Positions 58,201 to 64,000 of a DNA stretch of 64,000 nt are shown here, piece by piece (the first letter of the stretch is position 1; each line of letters opens with the position of its first letter). The notes under the pieces are model-generated. The model had not been told where the DNA came from. It made no database searches and was given only the letters and a program-made list of their open reading frames with translations. The stretch is from positions 478,234,900 to 478,298,899 of the forward strand of contig NC_081406.1 in assembly GCF_030272615.1 (NCBI RefSeq), in the 5' to 3' direction. This stretch comes from Cryptomeria japonica. Its lineage: Eukaryota > Streptophyta > Pinopsida > Cupressales > Cupressaceae. A program made the position numbers and the translations under genes.

Positions 58201-58482
58201 AAAATGGAGCAAGGCATCAGCACCCGATCTACAGATTTGTAGGAGCTACAACTGGTTCTACTCCCACAATTGCAAATTATTCAAAAGTTCTTTCTGAACC
58301 TGGATGCCTTAACAGTTACACAGGAGATGAGGACAATTGATGCCATGGAAGAACAGGTCTCCCAAATGCAAATAGAAAAAGAAGTAGCCACCTCCCTACT
58401 TGAGTCCTGGTCTTTGTCGATGAAACAATTCTTGCAGGACTTTAAATCTATTTTTGACAAGTATTATTCCTTATTGTCATAA
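55204..58482 (+). pseudogene. Element B ORF X, best preserved copy
   Basis: The ATGGCTTCT start is chosen because A starts the same way; the frame is open upstream to 55042. One frame runs from 55204 to 57684 with only four TAG stops (55969, 56188, 56848, 57682). The conserved domain covers IRIILSRVHGDKMYLERTHD, VKYACMVIGYQTFSASRINF, VNVAYRMIKEDASFDLC and NLKSIKRDNALRFKFGQLLV. A basic, Pro/Lys-rich linker and a Lys/Glu helix tract (57240-57600) follow. The C-terminal part (57700-58482) is in other frames and includes EMRTIDAMEEQVSQMQ, matching EMSTIDAMEEIARKIK in C. No known catalytic motif was seen. Confidence 0.75.
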
Positions 58483-58782
58483 ACTTTTATTATTTTAATA
58501 TCAAATGAAAACAGGGTTGTTCAGCTATACTTTGTCATTGTTGGCAAAGGGGGAGAAGAATTCTATTTTGGAGAAGTATCTGGTAATCAAAATTTTGATA
58601 TATGCGCTGAATATCTCAATGTTTATGCTCTTTATGCAAAATTGTTATACATTGTATTGCGAAAGGGATAGTGTATATGCTTAGGGGGAGCAATTTTGCT
58701 AATGGCATGATTTTGTTGTAAAACACTTAGATGTCAAAATTTTATTTTCCTAAGTGTTGCCATCAATGCCAAAGGGGGAGAT
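58483..58782 (+). promoter_or_regulatory. Element B 3' region with three polypurine tracts
   Basis: CAAAGGGGGAG at 58545-58555, TTAGGGGGAG at 58681-58690 and CCAAAGGGGGAGAT at 58769-58782. The last primes at the 3' LTR start. No ORF is present. Confidence 0.78.
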
Positions 58783-59916
58783 TGTTGGCATTTTTTATGT
58801 TTATGTTGTGATTGTCATTGATGGACACACACTTGCATTCATATCTCCTTTATATGTATGAGCTAGAGCACAACCGGTATTTGTTTCAACCGGTATGTTG
58901 TATTATAGTCTTTAGACTATTGGTGTTTTGTAGAATGTGTTTCCTGGTCTGAAGCGGCATGTTGACCCCAAGCGATTCGTGGATCCCAAGCGGTACGAGG
59001 GATTAAAGTGGCATAACACATTTTTACCAATCTTCATTTTTGTCAAACCGGCAACCGGCATTTTATATGAACTGGTAATACTCTGTGATGAGTTACCAAC
59101 CAGCATTTTGTGATGAGTTACCATCCACCGATTGTTTGACGGTGTCCACACCTAAACGGTGCTTTTTGTGTCATGGTACCAAGTATGTCCAAGTTCATTG
59201 AACCTAGGAAATTGTTATGTAATCCTATTGGACCGACATGAAATCAGATTCCTTTATAAGGACATCATGTCTAGGGTTTTAGGTTCTTGATGTGGTTGTA
59301 GCAAAATTTTATGTTGTTGCTAGGGTTTAAGGTGGTTGAGGAGTTGGAGAGAATATGAATGTGTAGAAGACTGAAGTAATGCTGGAGTGCATTAGGAATG
59401 AGCTATCAAGGATCTAACCAAGCAGTCTGTGCTACTAGCTAGATCAAACACTTGTTGATTACTCACATCTTTGACAAGTCTGTAGCCCTTAACCGGGTAG
59501 GCCCAAAAGCCTTTTGTAAATCCTCTAACAAGGTGGTTCACATCTGCGGATCCAAAATCCTCTAGCAAGGTAGTCTTTAATCGGACTTATCTCTTAACAG
59601 AGATTGAGATTCCTAATATGATCTGTTCTGATAAAGAATATTCTAAGACCTTAACCAGTCTGGTTCCTATTCTGCAGTTAGTTACTTGTGAGTTCCATCT
59701 CACCGTGGTTTTTCCCATTTGGGTTTCCATGTCAAAATCTCTTGTGTTATGGTGTTTTTGCTTCTTTGGGTGAATGCATTATTAGCTATTTGGTTTGCAT
59801 GTGTGTTAACCGGTTTGTCTGCTAAACTGTTATACTGGTTTACTATTAGTCTTGTAAAGTGTTTAAGTGCAAAGATTTTTGGCATACTAATTCACCCCCC
59901 CTCTTAGTATTCATCA
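58783..59916 (+). repeat. Element B 3' LTR
   Basis: It is 1,134 bp. The 25 bp more than the 5' LTR come from a local duplication of TGTGATGAGTTACCA near 59085-59125. It ends AGTATTCATCA followed by GTCTT. Confidence 0.93.
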
Positions 59917-59939
59917 GTCTTTACACATGAATTCTAGAA

Positions 59940-62900
59940 AAAAAATCACTAAAATGAGACTTCAAATTTTTTAATTCATTGTGTCATGTCTCTAAAATTA
60001 TGCCTATGATCTTCGCATGAGTCTTGATTTTTCTAGCTATCTCCTCCATTGCATCAATAGTGCTCATTTCAGATGTAGCAAGAATGGCTTCAAATTCCTT
60101 GTATGGTCTTTTTAAGACTTCAACCTTAGGTATAAGTTGTGTTTGAAGTTCCTGCAGGGATCTGAATCTCTTCACCCATTCCTGCTCATATACTTTCATC
60201 TTGTGTTGAAGTTCTACAACTGATCTTCCAAAATGAATAGCAGAGTCACTAAGGGGCTTAAATGACTCACTTAGAACCTCACGTTCATGCTCAACTTCTT
60301 CCCTTTTCTTCTTCAAGTCAGCACAAAATAAGGAAAATGTTGAAACAGTAGAGAGGATTTTACCTCTAGTTTCCGGTGCTTCCTTCAAATAATCATTATT
60401 AATAGTAAGAGCCACTTTACCTTTATCAATTTAAGACATTAAGTGCTCTATTCTTTTCTTCTTGTAGTTATTCTCCGCATTGAAATAAGTTGCATCCTCT
60501 AATCACTCCATCTTCTCTCTGGCATCAGAAACAAGTTGTCCAAGCTTGTCAATAGGTATTCCAAAATTTCCTGTATCAGTCTCTGGTAGGAGACTAGACA
60601 AAATATCTATTGCATTCTTTATGGTCTCTGCCTCCTTCTATTGTTCTTTCATCCTCTTCTTTTTAGCTCGCGATTGCATGGAAGTTGCAATCTCCATAAA
60701 CTCATTAGAACTTAGTTTATCCATGTCTAGGGGTCCTTGGATGCTTAAAGCATCATCATCTTCTTCATCAATAACTTTCTTCTTAGAATCAAGTGACAAA
60801 GGTGTCACTATAGGTTCAATCTTTTTTGCCTTATTCTCCTCAGTTCCCTCTTTATTTTCAGTTTTATCTTCTTCCTTTTCCTTTCCAGTTTCTTTAGTCT
60901 TCTCTTCTTTCTTATCTTCATTAATGTTCATTACCGGTGGTGGTTGAGTATCTACAGTATGATTATCTAATAGTAGCTCCTCATCCTTCTTTTTTTCTTC
61001 ATCTTTCTTTCCTTCTTGTTCTTGATTCTACTCATGTTGTTCATACATCTAAACATCTACATCATACACATCTATATTATCAACAGTATTATCAACATTA
61101 TCATCATTATCATTATCAAGAATAAGCACCAGTTATGTTTATGTGTTCACCAGTTGATCATCAAACACAATGTCATCGGGCAAAAAATTAGTAGGTTTAA
61201 CACCTTCTGGAAAATCTTCACCCTTAAGCTTTTTAAGTTCATCATCCTCATCATATTCTTCTTCAGTAGGAATTAGACCCAAAGATTTCTTTAACAAAAT
61301 TCCATTCTCTTGCTGGACTGATTGGGTCTCACCGATTAACATCCTTGTCAGTCTTTTCTTAGATCTAAAGGAAGATTTTTATTTCAACAAAATATCATCT
61401 AATTCTTTCTTTGTGGCTTCTAGTTGAAGATTTTTGAGTGTGTACTCAACAAATTCTTTCTCCTGCTTCATTGCAGCCTGCCACCTTGCATCAATTTTGT
61501 TGAATAAAGAATTTAAAATTTTCCCTTGCAGTTCCATAAGGGCTTTACTATATTTATTCATCATGTAAACAACTACATCTTCTATTAACCTTTGTTCATT
61601 CTCACTAAGATTATCAAACAATTTATTTAACCCCTTAAGAATAACATATTCCTTAATACTTCTTAACAGTTTATCAAGAGAAGTAGGTTTATTTACCAAT
61701 TTCTCCATAGATTTGGCAGTGGAGGTTCCAACAACCTTAGATTTCTTACGGCTGGCCGTGAGGACTTTCTTCTCTTTCTCAGATTCAATGTATTCAACAT
61801 CAACATCTATCGATGTTGGTTTCTATGCTTGTTGCTTCTTACTTTTACCAATTTTAACCGGTGCAGTTGGAGGATCAACAACCTTTCCTCTTTTTTGGAA
61901 TCAAATCTTTGAAGATTTTTCTTTTGGTTTCCCTTTCTTAACAGCTGTTGGTTTCTCTTTTTCTGTAGATTTCTCTTTTCCAACCCTTGTTTGCATACCG
62001 TTGGAGGTGCCGGTTGGAACACTTGATGTTCTAGCCTATTTAGCAGCATACTTTTCTCTTGCTTCAACAATGGCTTCCTTTGTGAATCATGTTTGCTTGG
62101 AAAAGGTTTTAACCTCCTTTCTAACCTTCTTTGCAATTACCGGTTGGTTAAGTTCTCAGAGCACTTGAAGGGATTTCTCCTCACAAGTGCCAAAACATTC
62201 TGTTGTTGTATCTACTGATTGGGCAAGCAAATGATCAGCATATGCAACCAAAAGATATTTATCTACTTCATCCATGTGAATCACCCATGTAGTCTAGGGA
62301 TCAACTACCTCCATCATGCAAGTATATGTGTCCACCATAAAGCAAATTGTGTTTACATGCCAGCTAACTACCTTTGCCGGTATCCTTTCTCTTGCATGCA
62401 TTTTCTTCTGAAAATACTTGAAGTATCCCCATACAATCTTATCAAAATCATTACCAAGCATCCTAATTCTGTTATTCATTTGCATCAAAGTGGGTGTACT
62501 TCCAATCCATTGAATATAGCCAATACCATGAAAAGAATTTTTAAAATAAAAGAATAGACCAAGAATGAGTTGACCAAATTTGAACCTCAATACTTTGTCC
62601 TTCTTAATGGCCTCCAGGTTTAGCATCAATTGACTTCTCAATTCTTCAGATAGATCATAATCAACATCTTCTTTGATCATCAAGTAAGCAGTATGAATAG
62701 CAGCTACCGATATGTTGTTCATCCTACTTGAGTAGTATATCATGTAACCAATCACCATTGAAGCATATTTCACTGTCGGATCATTGATATTGTTCACTGT
62801 CATTGCTCTAACATCCCATTTGGATCTTGTTAATTTTTTTACATCATTCTTTGGAATGGATTTGAGTAATGGGACCTCACCGGTGGCATAAAGTTCGATG

Positions 62901-63291
62901 ACAATATGAATGCCTTCCTTAGAAATTTTATGTGGTTGGTCGAGCCACATAAACTGATCATGTATCCTGCTAAGCACATATCTAACATCTTCATCTACAA
63001 AATCATCAATTAAGTTAAGTGCATCATGAAGCCCTTTGTCAGTAACTCTCTTGTATTGTTCCCTCAAAATACCATTCTCATCACACAGTGCTCTATATTG
63101 ATAAAAAATAGAAACCATACCTAAATCTTCCAATTTTCAATGGTAAAATGATCTAACATCTTCAAAATGTAATACACCCTAAGGAACTCCGATAGGGCTC
63201 CGACAGGATCAGTTTCTTCAGAGTCAAATGAGTGCCTTTTGAATTCAGATCATGGCCTATCGGTAACATCAACTAGATGTGGTGTATCCAT
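59940..63291 (-). pseudogene. Element C ORF X
   Basis: The likely start is ATG at 63291-63289 (MDTPHLVDVTDRP). The conserved domain (63133-62294) reads VRYVLSRIHDQFMWLDQPHK, VKYASMVIGYMIYYSSRMNN, IHTAYLMIKEDVDYDLSEEL, NLEAIKKDKVLRFKFGQLIL and KMHARERIPAKVVSW. Downstream fragments in changing frames are Lys/Glu-rich: 61708-61379 (KALMELQGKILNSLFNKIDA), 60931-60638, and 60415-59984, which ends with the EMSTIDAMEEIARKIK helix. Element B is inserted just after the ORF end (about 59921). Stops include TAG and TGA; the copy is dead. Confidence 0.72.
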
Positions 63292-63859
63292 TTTCAACAA
63301 ATCAAACTTCAGAAACAGATAACAAAATTCTTGATAAATACCTTTTCCCTCTTTTGCACTTAAGGTTTCAAACACCGACAAAGCTCTCTAAACTGATTGT
63401 CGATCACAAATCACACTAGATCACTTTAAATCTCTGTCAAACAGGTTAGATGTTACAAACAAAATTTCTTGAGTTCTCTACTCGTTCTCCAAGTGCTCAT
63501 ACAAATGCAATGTGACAAATAAAATTCAAAAAGTTCATTTTATTTGTCCATTATCTACCGCATTAAATGCCATTGCCAATAAAACCCTAAAATATCTTAT
63601 AACACAATACCAGTTCACATAACACATAAAACCTACCGGTTTGATCACATAATCACTTCTTAACATCAGTCTACATCAAATTATGTAGATTTAACATACC
63701 TCTTTGTCCTTCAGGGGGTTTTGAAATAGATCTAACATTAAGTTCCCCCTAAGCTTTTAAATAGCTTAGTTTATCGGTGAAGGGTTGTCCACACTAGGTG
63801 AAGAAATAGGATCTTCAGATGATTTGACTTTAGTTATCTCATCATCCTTCTTTTTTCAA

Positions 63860-64000
63860 ATTCTATTCATTTCATCTCTGGTCTCCTCCACATCAACTTT
63901 CATCTTCCCTTTCCGGTCAATAGATTGATTCACCGGTTTGTTCACTTTAGCTCTACAGAACTTTGCCATATGTCTCGGTTTATGACAATGATAGCAAGCC
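63860..64000 (-). pseudogene. Element C gag-like ORF, zinc knuckle end
   Basis: The minus strand from 63999 reads ACYHCHKPRHMAKFCRAKVN, a CCHC knuckle like CYHCNKPGHSARFC of element B. A charged tail follows (DRKGKMKVDVEETRDEMN). The coiled-coil part would lie to the right of the window. 63292-63860 is the non-coding interval between this ORF and ORF X. Confidence 0.75.

Larger units (their letters stand above)
52309..59916 (+). mobile_element. Element B: complete copia-like element with ORF X
   Basis: LTRs lie at 52309-53417 and 58783-59916, with perfect GTCTT duplications at 52304-52308 and 59917-59921. TGGTATCAGAGC (53420-53431) is the canonical initiator-Met primer-binding site, and CCAAAGGGGGAGAT precedes the 3' LTR. 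The interior holds a coiled-coil/CCHC gag-like ORF (53468-54751) and ORF X (55204-58482). No protease, integrase or reverse transcriptase is present. It is inserted into element C in the opposite orientation. Confidence 0.95.
50883..64000 (-). mobile_element. Element C: copia-like element with ORF X, minus strand, split by B
   Basis: Its 3' LTR is 50883-52044. The internal part 52045-52308 continues at 59922-64000 after removal of element B and one GTCTT copy. It runs off the window in the gag zinc knuckle. The internal order (knuckle, ORF X, polypurine tracts, LTR) is that of A and B. The flank at the LTR edge is ATCAT (50878-50882); the other duplication is outside the window. Confidence 0.88.

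Overview
This window looks like intergenic DNA from a very large plant genome, most likely a gymnosperm such as a conifer. The organism is an inference from three things: only plant transposon families are present, the insertions are deeply nested, and most copies are old. I found no host protein gene, rRNA, tRNA gene or CRISPR. Almost every coding trace belongs to a retrotransposon, and most reading frames are broken by stops (often TAG in place of a Gln or Trp codon) and frameshifts.

Layout. 1-3905 is the 3' part of a Ty1/copia element on +. It abuts an LTR of a Ty3/gypsy element on -, which is split by a full-length L1-type LINE (3939-12040) with a 15-17 bp target duplication. The gypsy body follows on - (about 12056-18744). 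18953-23900 (-) is a decayed large ORF of unrecognised class, interrupted by a solo LTR (21918-22962). 23945-25190 is an imperfect GGAACTCGGG-type repeat array. 25925-36295 is a second copy of the gypsy LTR/3' end. It was entered by a gag-protease-only LTR element 'F' (26822-35623), by a 343-bp TRIM (35663-36005), and, at its right edge, by element 'A' (36301-43011). Element F's 5' LTR carries a 993-bp inverted-repeat DNA element. 43017-45849 is AT-rich and non-coding. 45850-49937 is a 5'-truncated LINE. 50123-50882 is part of an LTR entered by element 'C' (-, 50883 to beyond the window). C was in turn entered by element 'B' (+, 52309-59916).

Two observations stand out. First, A, B and C are copia-type LTR elements with an initiator-Met PBS (seen in A and B), a TGTTGGC LTR start and AAAGGGGGAG polypurine tracts. 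Instead of protease, integrase and reverse transcriptase they carry a large conserved ORF of about 1,100 codons ('ORF X'). Second, both LINEs carry a third ORF downstream of the ORF2 RNase H. The LINE ORF3, ORF X and the 18.9-23.9 kb ORF may share one distant domain. How the parts work together is inferred: A, B and C would depend on an autonomous copia such as the one at 1-3905, whose PPT/LTR junction they share, and F would depend on a gypsy element supplying pol.
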